From positions 1-64,000 of the forward strand of contig JBMNMQ010000005.1 in the NCBI GenBank assembly GCA_050953425.1: a DNA stretch of 64,000 nt, given 5' to 3'. The DNA is from RUG100 sp050953425 (GTDB lineage Bacteria > Bacillota > Clostridia > Peptostreptococcales > Anaerovoracaceae). Below, piece after piece: positions 31,588 to 40,639 of this stretch; positions within the stretch are counted from its first letter, which is position 1, and every line of letters starts with the position of its first letter. Below the pieces are notes generated by a model, which made no database searches, was not told the DNA's origin, and worked only from the letters and a program-made list of their open reading frames with translations. The position numbers and the translations under genes are program-made.

Positions 31588-33189
31588 ATGAAATTCTTGA
31601 AAGCGTGTTCCATCATCCTAACGGCTCTTTTCATGCTGACTGCGCTTGGCGGCTGTGAATCCGGCAGCCGGAGCCAGACCGCCGATCAAGTGCTCGGCAG
31701 CGGCAGCAAGGTGCTGCGCATTCTGTCCGGCTCGGAAAACAGCGAGCTGGAGCCCATTCTGGAGCAATTTGCGAATGAAAACGACATGCGCATCGAGATG
31801 ACCTATCAGGGCTCTTTGGACATCATGCGTCAGTTGGAGCAGGATAAGCTCCCCTACGACGCGGTGTGGCCTGCGAGCTCCCTGTGGCTCAACGTCGGGG
31901 ACTCCCCCCTGAACCTGAAGCACGCCGAGTCCATCTCGATCACACCGGTGATATTCGGCATTCGGCAGAGCCTTGCAGAACGGCTGGGATTTGTGGGCAG
32001 GGAAGTGTCTGTCGGCGATCTTCTGGAGCCGATCCGCAGCGGTCAGCTTCGTTTCTGCATGACCAGCGCCACCCAGTCCAATTCGGGCGCAAGCGCCTAC
32101 ATCGGTTTTCTCTACGCCCTGCTCGGGAATCCGGAATCCATCACGCTGGAAGACCTGCAGACGGACGCGCTCCGCACGCGGATGACCGAGCTGCTCGCGG
32201 GCGTAGAGCGCTCCTCCGGCAGCTCCGACTGGCTGAAGGATATGTTTCTGGAGGGCGATTTTGACGCCATGGTCAACTACGAGTGCCTGGTCATACAGGC
32301 AAATCAGGCGCTGGAGGCCGAGGGGCGGGAGCCGCTCTATGCGGTGTACCCCACAGACGGCCTTACGATTGCGGATTCCCCTCTGGCGTATGTGGATCAG
32401 GGGGACGGCCAGAAGGAAGAACTGTTTCTCTCGCTGCAGGAATACCTGCTTTCCGACGCGGTGCAGAGCCAAATTCAGCGCACAGGGCGGCGGTCCAGCT
32501 ACACCGGTGTGAATCCGGAAAACCGGGATGTATTCCGGGAGGACTGGGGCCTGCAGCCGGACCGGGTGCTCTCTCCCATCCACATGCCTGCCGCCGACGT
32601 GCTGTTCGAGGCGCTGGATCTGTACCAGACGCAATTCAAGAAGCCTTCGTTGAACGTCTACTGTCTGGACTATTCCGGCAGCATGTCCGGAGACGGCAAC
32701 CGGCAGCTGGAGGCCGCCATGGAGCAGCTTCTGATCCAGAGCTACGCGGCCGAGAACTTCCTGCAGGCTTCCGAGAACGAGGTGAATATCATCATCCCCT
32801 TTAACGACGAAACGCTGGGCGTTTACACCGCTGAGGGGAACGGCCCGGCGCTGGAAGACCTGTACGCCACGATAGAAGCGCTGGGGCCGGGCGGCGGCAC
32901 CGACATGTATCAGGCCGCCGTTCAGGGCATAGACGCTTTGAAGCAGTACGATCTTTCCGCGTACACGCCGGCCATCATACTGTTGACCGACGGCCAGTCC
33001 GGCGGCAGCTTCAGCCAGCTGGCCGACGCCTACGCGTCGCTGGGCAGTCAGGTCCCGATTTTCTCCATCATGTTCGGCGATGCGGACGAAAGCCAGCTGG
33101 AAGACCTCGCGGAATTCTCCAACGCCCGGGTATTCGACGGCCGGGAAGATCTTGTGGGGGCTTTCCGCAGCGTAAAGGGGTATAACTGA
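31588..33189 (+). CDS. Lipoprotein with solute-binding and vWA domains
   Basis: A 533-residue exported lipoprotein. The signal peptide ends in a lipobox (LTALGGC, cysteine about residue 21). Residues about 35-330 resemble a periplasmic-binding fold (KVLRILSGSENSELEPILEQ, DAVWPASSLWL, MTSATQSNSGASAYIGFLYA). Residues about 350-530 form a von Willebrand A domain with a complete metal site: YCLDYSGSMSGDGN (DxSxS), GGGTDMYQA and ILLTDGQSGG. Start at ATG 31588, 8 bases after AAGGAGG. It overlaps the next gene by one base (TGATG). Genes of this type occur with XpaC and TelA-type stress proteins; TelA is missing here. The ligand is unknown. Confidence 0.82.
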   Translation: MKFLKACSIILTALFMLTALGGCESGSRSQTADQVLGSGSKVLRILSGSENSELEPILEQFANENDMRIEMTYQGSLDIMRQLEQDKLPYDAVWPASSLWLNVGDSPLNLKHAESISITPVIFGIRQSLAERLGFVGREVSVGDLLEPIRSGQLRFCMTSATQSNSGASAYIGFLYALLGNPESITLEDLQTDALRTRMTELLAGVERSSGSSDWLKDMFLEGDFDAMVNYECLVIQANQALEAEGREPLYAVYPTDGLTIADSPLAYVDQGDGQKEELFLSLQEYLLSDAVQSQIQRTGRRSSYTGVNPENRDVFREDWGLQPDRVLSPIHMPAADVLFEALDLYQTQFKKPSLNVYCLDYSGSMSGDGNRQLEAAMEQLLIQSYAAENFLQASENEVNIIIPFNDETLGVYTAEGNGPALEDLYATIEALGPGGGTDMYQAAVQGIDALKQYDLSAYTPAIILLTDGQSGGSFSQLADAYASLGSQVPIFSIMFGDADESQLEDLAEFSNARVFDGREDLVGAFRSVKGYN

Positions 33190-33806
33190 TGAAAGGCACG
33201 GCGAGGATGCTGCTTTCCCTTCTGGCGGCAAGCGGACTGTTTCTGATATTGTTTCTGGCCCTGCACTGGAACCCCATCGTTTCCTTTCTCCTGAGCGCGG
33301 GCGTGTATTTTGGCCTGTTCTTCCTGTTGAAGCCCAGCCGGAAAATCGCCGGCCTGCGCCTGGACGGGCTGAAGGACGGGGAAGAACTGCTGACGCTCCT
33401 GCAGGGCGCTCAGGAGGATCTGGAAACGCTGGAGCGCGCCGAACAGGAAATCTCCAAAGCGGCCGTCGCAGACCAGATCAGGCTTCTCACCGCCACAACC
33501 CGGCGCATGATGAGCTACCTGAAGAAGAACCGGGAGAAAATCCCACAGGCGCGCAGATTCTTTCTCTATTATCTGGATACGGCGGCAAAGCTGCTCGACC
33601 GTTACATGGAACTGGAAAAGACCGGCCTGCACACCCGGGAGGTGCTGGAGGTCCAGCGCAAAACCGAGGATGTTCTCCCTGTACTGAATCAGGCGTTTGA
33701 AAAACAGTTTACCCACCTGATGGCGGGAGAGCTTCTGGATACGGAAGTGGACATACAGGTGCTGGAGCAGACGCTCGGAAGCGACCCGCTGGAAAAGAGG
33801 CGGTAG
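33189..33806 (+). CDS. XpaC-like membrane protein
   Basis: A 205-residue protein with two amino-terminal helices (LLSLLAASGLFLILFLAL and VSFLLSAGVYFGLFFLL) and a long cytoplasmic helical domain (LRLDGLKDGEELLTLLQGAQ, YYLDTAAKLLDRYMELE), matching the XpaC family, originally tied to hydrolysis of an indolyl phosphate dye. True function is unknown. Its start overlaps the stop of the binding/vWA lipoprotein, so the two are coupled. Confidence 0.75.
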   Translation: MKGTARMLLSLLAASGLFLILFLALHWNPIVSFLLSAGVYFGLFFLLKPSRKIAGLRLDGLKDGEELLTLLQGAQEDLETLERAEQEISKAAVADQIRLLTATTRRMMSYLKKNREKIPQARRFFLYYLDTAAKLLDRYMELEKTGLHTREVLEVQRKTEDVLPVLNQAFEKQFTHLMAGELLDTEVDIQVLEQTLGSDPLEKRR

Positions 33807-33882
33807 TGTGCCTTTGCCGCGACGAGCAGAGCGGCAATCGGCTTCGCCGACCGGCACAAAAAAATAAGGCATGGTGATTAAA

Positions 33883-34938
33883 ATGAAAACGAAATGGATC
33901 GGGCTTCTTCTCCTGCTGGTCGTGGCTTTGGGCGCGGTCGGGTACGTGTGGTTCTCCGACGCGCTGCAGGTAACCGAGATCAAGGGCTACGTCGGCGGCG
34001 AGAAGATCGGCCTGCTCGAGGACGAGGCGGTGCAGGACATCCTGCGGGACCGCTACAAGCTTTCTCTGGACTATGCGCGGGAGGGCTCGATTGAGATGGT
34101 CACCATGGATTCCTCCGGCCAGAACTTCCTGTTCCCCTCCAATCAGACTGCGCTGGAACTGTATGAGCAGAATTTCGGCGCCCCGCAGGCCAGCGAAATC
34201 ATTTTCAATACGCCCATCGTGCTGTACACCCACGCCACCGTGGCCGACGCGCTGAAGGCGCAGAACATCGCGCAGGAAAGCGGCGGCATCACCACGGTGG
34301 ACATGGAAGCGCTTACGGAACTGATCGAATCCGGAACGGAATGGGCGGACATCGGCCTGCCGGCGCTCTACGGCACCGTTTCGGTGGGCACCACGGACCC
34401 GGCCAAGTCCAACTCCGGCAACATGTTTGCCGGGCTTCTGGCCAACACTTTGGCGGGAGGCGTGGCCGCGGAAGAGGACCTGCCTGCGGTGCTGCCGCGG
34501 CTGCAGACGATCTTTCAGCGGCTCGGGTACATGGAAAGCTCCTCCTCGGACCTGTTCGACCAGTTTTTGAAGACGGGCATGGGCGCGAAGCCGCTCATCG
34601 CCGGATATGAGAGCCAGCTTCTGGAATTCGCCGTTCAGGAGCCGGACACGTGGGCGCAAATCCAGGAGGATATCGTCATCCTGTACCCCACGCCTACCGT
34701 GTGGTCCTCCCACGTGTATATCGCGCTGGACGAGGCCGGCGCCGCGGGTGCGCAGGCACTTTTGGACGAGGACATCCAGCGGCTTGCCTGGGAGCGCCAC
34801 GGGTTCCGCACCGGTGTGTACGACGCCCCTACGGATATCGCCCAGTTCGGCGTTTCCGGTATCGCGGAAGAGGTTACGCAGGTCGTTTCCATGCCGAGCG
34901 CCGATGTGATGGAGCAAATCATTGAGGCGCTGTCCTGA
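33883..34938 (+). CDS. Membrane-anchored solute-binding-like protein
   Basis: A 351-residue protein with one amino-terminal helix (WIGLLLLLVVALGAVGYVWF) without a lipobox, and an extracytoplasmic domain resembling extracellular solute-binding proteins (YVGGEKIGLLEDEAVQDIL, TVSVGTTDPAKSNSGNMFAG, IVILYPTPTVWSSHVYIAL). The TDPAKSNSG block is close to the SNSG block of the lipoprotein two genes upstream, so the two are likely paralogous domains. Start at 33883 preferred over 33871 by the GGTGA site. A strong terminator follows. Confidence 0.7.
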   Translation: MKTKWIGLLLLLVVALGAVGYVWFSDALQVTEIKGYVGGEKIGLLEDEAVQDILRDRYKLSLDYAREGSIEMVTMDSSGQNFLFPSNQTALELYEQNFGAPQASEIIFNTPIVLYTHATVADALKAQNIAQESGGITTVDMEALTELIESGTEWADIGLPALYGTVSVGTTDPAKSNSGNMFAGLLANTLAGGVAAEEDLPAVLPRLQTIFQRLGYMESSSSDLFDQFLKTGMGAKPLIAGYESQLLEFAVQEPDTWAQIQEDIVILYPTPTVWSSHVYIALDEAGAAGAQALLDEDIQRLAWERHGFRTGVYDAPTDIAQFGVSGIAEEVTQVVSMPSADVMEQIIEALS

Positions 34939-34958
34939 GAATTACTGTCAAAGTGAAA

Positions 34959-34999
34959 AGCGGTCGGCTGAAATGCAGCCGACCGCTTCCGTGTTTTTT
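34959..34999 (+). terminator. Terminator of the binding/vWA unit
   Basis: AGCGGTCGGCTG pairs with CAGCCGACCGCT around AAATG, followed by a T-rich run ending TTTTTT. Confidence 0.85.
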
Positions 35000-35063
35000 C
35001 CGCTTTTCAGTGCCGCCTGTGCGGCTTGTCCGGTTTTCCTGCGCGCCCTGCGGCGCGTCGGGT

Positions 35064-35933
35064 TTAGCTGTTAAACTTTTTCTTGATGGCCACGAACAGC
35101 CGCTCGATGGCGTAGGCGATCAGGAACACCAGCAGGATCGCCACGCCGGCCGTGCCGTAATCGTATCCCTGCAGGGAATTCGAGATCACGTAGCCGATGC
35201 CGCCCGCGCCGACCATGCCGAGGATCGCACACTCGGAAAAGTTCGTTTCCAGCCGCATGCCGGCCCACGCCACGATCTGGGAAAAGGCCGCGGGCAGGAT
35301 CGCGTTGCAGAAGATGCTCAGGCGGCTGGCGCCGGTGACCTCCAGCGCCTCGATCGTTTCCTGCGGGATGCTCTCAAAGCTCTGGGCAAACGACTTTGTA
35401 AAGAACGCCGTCGTGTGGACGCAGAGCCCGGCCACGCCGGCCTCGGGCCCCATGCCCAGACAGACCAGCATCAAAAGCACCCAGACCGGGGTGGGCACCG
35501 CCCGCAGGAAGGTGAAGAACGCCTGCGTGACCACGGAAAGCACCGGGATCCGGAACACGTTCCGGGCGGCCAGCATGCCGAACAGCACGCCGAGCACAAG
35601 GCTGTACAACAGGGAGAGCACGGCAATGGAGACCGTTTCGACGAGAGAAGAGAGAATCAAATCCATATTGGAGAAGTCGAGATGGGCCAGGTCCCAGAAC
35701 ACCACACCGATGTCCGGGATGCGCGATGCCATCTTTCCCCAGTCGATGCCGAGATACAGCAGGCTGGCCAGAGAGAGCGCGGCCACGCCGATCAGGAAAA
35801 CCGGGATGAACCGGTTGCGCTGGCGGCACTTCACCGGGATGCGCTTCGGCCGCTTCGGCTTTTCCCGCGGCAGGGAGACCGCCTTTTCCAGCTCCAGCGC
35901 GGAGCCGGATTCGCTCGAGTATTGCAGGTTCAT
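35064..35933 (-). CDS. phnE: Phosphonate ABC transporter permease PhnE (second)
   Basis: A 289-residue membrane permease, last gene of the phosphonate operon. After a cytoplasmic amino end it has about six helices and the coupling loop ETIEALEVTGASRLSIFCNA with the EAA-type glycine, then MVGAGGIGYVISNSLQGYDY, the PhnE signature. It overlaps the other permease by 4 bases. Two different PhnE proteins probably form a heterodimeric channel for PhnC. Confidence 0.92.
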   Translation of the reverse strand: MNLQYSSESGSALELEKAVSLPREKPKRPKRIPVKCRQRNRFIPVFLIGVAALSLASLLYLGIDWGKMASRIPDIGVVFWDLAHLDFSNMDLILSSLVETVSIAVLSLLYSLVLGVLFGMLAARNVFRIPVLSVVTQAFFTFLRAVPTPVWVLLMLVCLGMGPEAGVAGLCVHTTAFFTKSFAQSFESIPQETIEALEVTGASRLSIFCNAILPAAFSQIVAWAGMRLETNFSECAILGMVGAGGIGYVISNSLQGYDYGTAGVAILLVFLIAYAIERLFVAIKKKFNS

Positions 35934-36730
35934 TTCAGCAGCTCCTTTCTCAGCTTGCCGGTAATCTGGTCCACCACGATGACCATGAGCGCCACCAGCA
36001 AAATGATGCTCAACGCAACGTCATACTGAAAGCTCTTGATGTAGGAGAACAGGGTCAGGCCCACGCCGCCTCCGCCGACCATACCCACAATGGTCGAGGC
36101 GCGGATATTCACCTCCACGCTGTAGAGGAACCAGGAAAGAAAACCGCTGAGGCAGGAGGGCAGAATGGCCTGGCTCACCCGCTGGGGGAAGCTGGCCCCC
36201 ACCGCCTGCAGGCTCTCCACGCAGTCCTCGGAGACGTCCTCCATCGTCTCCACAAAGGCCCGCACCAGAAAAGCGAAGCTCGTGATGCACAGCGCCACAA
36301 AGCCGACGCCCGTGCCGATGCCGAGGGAGGAAAACAGGATGAACGCCCAAACCAGCGCGGGGATGTTGCGCAGGAACGTGGCGAAGCCCCGGACGAATTT
36401 CGCCGCTTTCGGGAAGGGCGAGACCTTCTCGCTGCCGAACAGGGCCACAAAGAACGCGAGGATTGCCGCCACCGTCGTCGAGGAGAGCGCCAGCGCCAGC
36501 GTGACCACGACGCTTTCCAGCACGCCGGGGATGCGGCTCGCCTTGGGCAGCGCCGGCGGCAGGAAGTCCTGCGTGATGAACTCCACAAAGGCCTCGCCGT
36601 TTGCGATGAGCGTCATCGGGTTGAACTCGGTCAGCCAGCTGCACAGGACGAACAGCGCGAGCGCAGCGATCAGGAAGCCGGTGTACAACCGCTTCAGGTC
36701 CCGGGCGATGAGCGGAATGCGCTTATGCAT
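35930..36730 (-). CDS. phnE: Phosphonate ABC transporter permease PhnE (first)
   Basis: A 266-residue permease with six helices and the coupling loop EDCVESLQAVGASFPQRVSQ, followed by STIVGMVGGGGVGLTLFSYI. Related to its neighbour but diverged. Its start overlaps the end of phnC by 8 bases, indicating tight coupling. Confidence 0.92.
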   Translation of the reverse strand: MHKRIPLIARDLKRLYTGFLIAALALFVLCSWLTEFNPMTLIANGEAFVEFITQDFLPPALPKASRIPGVLESVVVTLALALSSTTVAAILAFFVALFGSEKVSPFPKAAKFVRGFATFLRNIPALVWAFILFSSLGIGTGVGFVALCITSFAFLVRAFVETMEDVSEDCVESLQAVGASFPQRVSQAILPSCLSGFLSWFLYSVEVNIRASTIVGMVGGGGVGLTLFSYIKSFQYDVALSIILLVALMVIVVDQITGKLRKELLK

Positions 36731-37505
36731 GGTCTTTCCCTCCCAGCATCAGGTTTTCGCGGGTGGTGCCGTAGATGCGCTGAATCGTTTCGTCGTCGAG
36801 CTGCTGCGGCGGGCCGTCGAAGACGATCTCGCCCTTGCTCAGGCCGATGATCCGCGTGGAGTACTGCAGCGCAACATCCAGCTGGTGGAGGTTGACGATG
36901 CAGGCGATATTCCGCTTCCGGGTCATCGAGCGCAGCAGGTCCATGATGGTCTTGGAGCTCGAGGGGTCCAGCGAAGCGATGGGTTCGTCGCAGAGCAGCA
37001 GCTTCGGCCCCTGCATGATGGCCCGGGCGATGCCGACGCGCTGCTTCTGGCCGCCGGAGAGATCCGACGCGCGGTTGTAGCTGAATTCCCCAAGCCCCAG
37101 CTCCTCCAGCAGGTCCAGCGCCTGGCGCTTGTCCGCCTCGCTGTAGAGGCCGAAGATCCCCTTGAGGCCGCTCATATACCCCAACCGGCCATGGAGCACA
37201 TTTTGCAGCACGGACAGGCTGTACACCAGATTGTAGTTCTGGAAAATCATGCCCACCTTCCGGCGCAGGGCACGCAGCGCGCGCCCGTGCTGCTGGGAGA
37301 CCGCCTCCCCTTCGAGCAGCACCCTGCCGCCGCTGATCGGGATCAGCCGGTTGATGGCGCGCAGCAGGGTGGACTTTCCCGACCCGGAAGGGCCGATCAC
37401 CGAGATGAACTCGCCCTCCTCCACGTCAAAACTGACGCCGTTCAGGGCGTGCACCCCGTTGGCATATTGCTTGGATACGTTATCGAAGCGCAGAAGTGTT
37501 TCCAT
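36723..37505 (-). CDS. phnC: Phosphonate ABC transporter ATPase PhnC
   Basis: A 260-residue ATPase. Walker A in GPSGSGKSTLLRAINRL, Q loop at MIFQNYNLVYSLSVLQNVLH, signature DLSGGQKQRVGIARA, Walker B LLLCDEPIASLDP, and switch histidine in IVNLHQLD. The NLHQLDVA block is typical of PhnC. It energises uptake of phosphonates delivered by PhnD. Confidence 0.95.
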   Translation of the reverse strand: METLLRFDNVSKQYANGVHALNGVSFDVEEGEFISVIGPSGSGKSTLLRAINRLIPISGGRVLLEGEAVSQQHGRALRALRRKVGMIFQNYNLVYSLSVLQNVLHGRLGYMSGLKGIFGLYSEADKRQALDLLEELGLGEFSYNRASDLSGGQKQRVGIARAIMQGPKLLLCDEPIASLDPSSSKTIMDLLRSMTRKRNIACIVNLHQLDVALQYSTRIIGLSKGEIVFDGPPQQLDDETIQRIYGTTRENLMLGGKDHA

Positions 37506-37529
37506 GCCGATCTCTCCTTAATGTCGCGC

Positions 37530-38498
37530 TTAAAACTCGTTGATGATCTTGTTCAGCTCGATGATGTCCTCGTAGTCGCTCATGTCGCACTCGATGAATC
37601 GGGCACCGGGAACCTTGATCACGTCGGTGAAATACTGCTCGTTGTCGTAGCTTGTGAGGAAGTCCGTAAGCGTCTGGCGGACCTCGTCGGACACATGCCC
37701 CGCCACGACCATGCACTCCGCGGGAATCGCGCCGGATTCATGGATGATCTTGACGTCGCCCTCCGCCGCAGCGCCGTTCGCGATCTCGGAGGCCAGAATC
37801 TGGTCGGAAATGGGCGCTACATCGACGTCGCCCTTGATGACCGCCTGCAGCCCCGCCTGATGCGAGCCCGAGAAGCTGACCGCCTCGAAGAAGTCGCCGT
37901 TCGTGTGGAGCATGTCGGAATTCAGGTTTTCATCCGGGAACGCCTGGATGATCTCCGCGGTCGGCACCAGATTGCCGGAGGTGGAATCCGGGTCTACAAA
38001 CGCCATCGTTTTGCCCTGAATGTCCTCGATGGCGTTGATCTCGTCGTTGTCCGCTCTGGCGATGAGCACCGAATGGTAGATCGCTCTTTCCGGGTCGCCC
38101 TCCTCTGCCTTCATGACGATGGGCTCCAGATCGGTGCGCTCCACGCCCAGCGCCAAGGCCTGCGAGCCCATATAGGCCATATCGGCATTGCCCGTGCGCA
38201 GCGCCTCGATGATCGCATTGTAGTCGCTGGCCTGAATCTCCTCCACCTCGCAGCCGAGAACCTCCTGCAGCTCCTCCGCCAGACCCTGACGCGCGTCGGC
38301 GGCCTCGGTGTTTGATTCGTTGGGCGCATAGGCGATGGTGAACACGCCGTCCTCGCCGCCGGGGTTGTTTTCATCCGCCGCGGCGCCGCTGTCCCCGCCG
38401 CAGCCCGTCAGCACGCTGACGGTAAACAGCGCGCCGAGGAACAGCGCGGAAAGTCTTCTGCCGTTCTTCTTTTCGTTCTTTCTATAGCCGTATTGCAT
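37530..38498 (-). CDS. phnD: Phosphonate-binding lipoprotein PhnD
   Basis: A 322-residue exported lipoprotein with the lipobox VSVLTGC (cysteine about residue 33). The PhnD-type binding domain shows FTIAYAPNESNTEAADARQG, ADMAYMGSQALALG, TMAFVDPDSTSGNLVPTAE and FSGSHQAGLQAVIKGDVDVA. It delivers phosphonate to the PhnC/PhnE importer. The gap to the downstream phnC is 24 bases, and it starts 25 bases after the ADH stop, so all are one operon. Confidence 0.93.
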   Translation of the reverse strand: MQYGYRKNEKKNGRRLSALFLGALFTVSVLTGCGGDSGAAADENNPGGEDGVFTIAYAPNESNTEAADARQGLAEELQEVLGCEVEEIQASDYNAIIEALRTGNADMAYMGSQALALGVERTDLEPIVMKAEEGDPERAIYHSVLIARADNDEINAIEDIQGKTMAFVDPDSTSGNLVPTAEIIQAFPDENLNSDMLHTNGDFFEAVSFSGSHQAGLQAVIKGDVDVAPISDQILASEIANGAAAEGDVKIIHESGAIPAECMVVAGHVSDEVRQTLTDFLTSYDNEQYFTDVIKVPGARFIECDMSDYEDIIELNKIINEF

Positions 38499-38523
38499 CG
38501 TGATTTCCTCCTGACAGATGGTG

Positions 38524-39651
38524 TTACGCGTAGATGGATTGCAGCAGCTCGCGGATCGTCTCCGCGTCCAGCGCCACAGGGTTGTTGTCCGCCCGGCCCC
38601 GGGTCATGCCCAGGGCGGCCAGACGGGGCAGGTCGTCGGGCTGCACGCCCCAGTCCTTCAAGGCTGCGGGCTGTCCCGAACGCTTCAGCAGGCCGTCGAC
38701 CCGCGCTTTCAGGTCCGCAGCGTCCCGGACGCCGAGGGCCTCAAGCAGCCGGTCCACGCCGGGGACCGCGGGCGCATTCAATTTCAGAACCGGAGCCAGC
38801 AGCATGGCCACGGCCGCGCCGTGGGGGATGCCGTAGTGCATGGTCAGCGGATAGGAGATCGAGTGGCAGGCGGTCGTCTTCGTGTTGCTGAAGGCGAGGC
38901 CGGCCAGCAGACTGCCGCGGGCCATGGCCTCGTGGGCGGCCGGCGCGTTTTCCAGCAGCCCGTCGATACCGCCCATGATCGTGGAGACCGCTTCGAGCGC
39001 CAGACCGCGGGACACCGCGTTCGTGTGGTTGGCCCAGTAGCTTTCCACGGCGTGCGCCGCCGCATCCAATGCGGAGGACACCGCGAGCCTGACCGGCATG
39101 CCCTTGGCCAGCGCCGGGTCTACCAGCGCGGCATACGCGTAGTTTTCATGGCTCTCCAGAGAGCGCTTGCAGTCCTGCTCAGGGTCCCAGATGGTGGCCC
39201 AGCAGGTGACCTCGCTGCCGGTGCCCGCCGTGGTGGGCACGCCGATCCAGCGGGCGGCGGGCCGCAGCTTTCCGCCGGCGACGGCCTCCCGCACGTCCTG
39301 CACGCTTTTCAGATCCCGCCCGTAGAGGCAGCACAGGGATTTGCCGACATCCAGCACGCTGCCGCCGCCGATGGCGACAACCGCTTCCGGCGCGAAGTTC
39401 TGCGTCTCCTGCCAGACCTGAAACAGCTGCTCCACCGTCGGGTTCGACGCCGTGAACACCACGCCCTTTGCCTGAAAGCCGCTGTCCTTTTCCAGCAGCG
39501 CGACCACCGCGGGGTGCTCCAGCGCCTGCCGGCTCCATGCCAGCACCAGCACCCGCTTTTCGGGGAGCGCCATCTCCGCAAGCACCTCGGGCAGTCGGCT
39601 CAGGCAGCCGTCCCCCTCCACGGTGCGCACCGGGTTGTAATACCGATTCAC
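38524..39651 (-). CDS. Iron-dependent alcohol dehydrogenase of the phosphonate operon
   Basis: A 375-residue group III alcohol dehydrogenase. NAD-binding block AVVAIGGGSVLDVGKSL, the VPTTAGTGSEVT block, metal ligands in VSSALDAAAHAVESYWAN and HSISYPLTMHYGIPHG. It starts with GTG overlapping the phnX stop (GTGA). Two roles fit: reduction of acetaldehyde made by PhnX to ethanol, or reduction/oxidation between phosphonoacetaldehyde and 2-hydroxyethylphosphonate, as known for PhpC-type enzymes. The sequence alone does not decide between them. Confidence 0.85.
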   Translation of the reverse strand: MNRYYNPVRTVEGDGCLSRLPEVLAEMALPEKRVLVLAWSRQALEHPAVVALLEKDSGFQAKGVVFTASNPTVEQLFQVWQETQNFAPEAVVAIGGGSVLDVGKSLCCLYGRDLKSVQDVREAVAGGKLRPAARWIGVPTTAGTGSEVTCWATIWDPEQDCKRSLESHENYAYAALVDPALAKGMPVRLAVSSALDAAAHAVESYWANHTNAVSRGLALEAVSTIMGGIDGLLENAPAAHEAMARGSLLAGLAFSNTKTTACHSISYPLTMHYGIPHGAAVAMLLAPVLKLNAPAVPGVDRLLEALGVRDAADLKARVDGLLKRSGQPAALKDWGVQPDDLPRLAALGMTRGRADNNPVALDAETIRELLQSIYA

Positions 39652-40457
39652 AGCGCTTCCCCCTTTGCCATGCGCCGGTTCAGCACCGCAATCGCCTCAG
39701 GCAGCTCCCGGATGGAATCGATCACCAGATCCGCCCCGGCATGCAGGTAGCAGAGGGCGGCCTCTTTCTTTTTCCGATTCAGCGCGAGCGGGTCCATCGC
39801 GTCGTACTCCTCCTGCGTCAGGCCGAGCAGGTTGGAGCCCGTGAGCACGCCGATCGCATAGGCCCCGGCGTTTTTGCCCTCTTCCATATCCACCACCGTG
39901 TCGCCCACTTTGACGACGCGGCACGGCGGGTAGACGTTCATCTGCCGCATGCATTCGTAGAGCATGAACGGCGAGGGGCGGCCCTTCCCCGTGACGTCGG
40001 GGGTGATGACGCAGTCGGCCGCATAGCCGAACGCCCTGGCCTTCGGGATCACCTGTTCCATGATGCGCGCGTTGTACCCTGTCGTGGAGCCGATTTTGAG
40101 CCCCATCTCCCGCAGGGCCGCCACGGTCTCCGGCACGCCGGGCAGCGGCGCGCTGTATTCCTCTACCACTTTGGAAAGGGTGGCTTCGAATTCCTCGTAG
40201 AGCCGCTCGACGTCCGCCTCGTTCCACGGACGGCCGTACTTCTCCGCCCACTGCTTTTTGCCGGACGCGCAGGAGAGCAGCTGCCGGATGTGCGCCTTCT
40301 TCTCCATGCCCATCGGGGCGTTGATCTCCGCGCGGGTCAGGTGGATGCCCGACGCGGAAAACACACGTCCGAACACCGCGCTCGGGGCGCTGGAGCCGTA
40401 GTCCACGGTGGTGCCGGCCCAGTCAAACACCACCAGTTCGATCTGCTGTTGATCCAT
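39648..40457 (-). CDS. phnX: Phosphonoacetaldehyde hydrolase PhnX
   Basis: A 269-residue HAD-superfamily phosphonatase that splits phosphonoacetaldehyde into acetaldehyde and phosphate. The nucleophile aspartate is in VVFDWAGTTVDYGS, the Schiff-base lysine in PMGMEKKAHIRQLL, and the later acidic pocket in VKVGDTVVDMEEGKNAG. Start at the ATG preceding DQQQIELV; upstream codons are open but would add an unusual extension. No phosphonate transaminase (PhnW) is present in the window, so the aldehyde must come from a distant gene or another route. Confidence 0.93.
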   Translation of the reverse strand: MDQQQIELVVFDWAGTTVDYGSSAPSAVFGRVFSASGIHLTRAEINAPMGMEKKAHIRQLLSCASGKKQWAEKYGRPWNEADVERLYEEFEATLSKVVEEYSAPLPGVPETVAALREMGLKIGSTTGYNARIMEQVIPKARAFGYAADCVITPDVTGKGRPSPFMLYECMRQMNVYPPCRVVKVGDTVVDMEEGKNAGAYAIGVLTGSNLLGLTQEEYDAMDPLALNRKKKEAALCYLHAGADLVIDSIRELPEAIAVLNRRMAKGEAL

Positions 40458-40518
40458 TTCAAAACACCTCATTGCGTTTACTTGCATCTTTTTGCTGTTT
40501 ATTGCTGTTTACAATCGC

Positions 40519-40548
40519 ATTATACGCCGCAAATGCGTGCAATAACAA
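40519..40548 (-). promoter_or_regulatory. Promoter of the phosphonate operon
   Basis: Minus strand: TTGTTA at 40548-40543, 18-base spacer, TATAAT at 40524-40519, about 60 bases before phnX. It sits after the hairpin that ends the regulator gene, so deoR and phn genes are probably separate transcripts. Confidence 0.65.
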
Positions 40549-40585
40549 GCGAAAAGCCGTAAAAGCATTGTAAAAAAAGCGTAAG

Positions 40586-40620
40586 AAAGCCTCTGGTCCA
40601 ATACACAGACCAGAGGCTTT
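40586..40620. terminator. Terminator after the DeoR gene
   Basis: AAAGCCTCTGGTC and GACCAGAGGCTTT are perfectly complementary around a 9-base loop. It lies 20 bases after the regulator stop. Confidence 0.8.
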
Positions 40621-40639
40621 CCTGCAGATTCAACAGCAT

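Noticed and set aside
36165..38315. Long plus-strand open frame of about 700 codons opposite the phosphonate transporter genes
   Set aside because: It is antisense to phnE, phnC and phnD, which have clear motifs; the reading is an effect of high GC codon use, with no ribosome site or family pattern.
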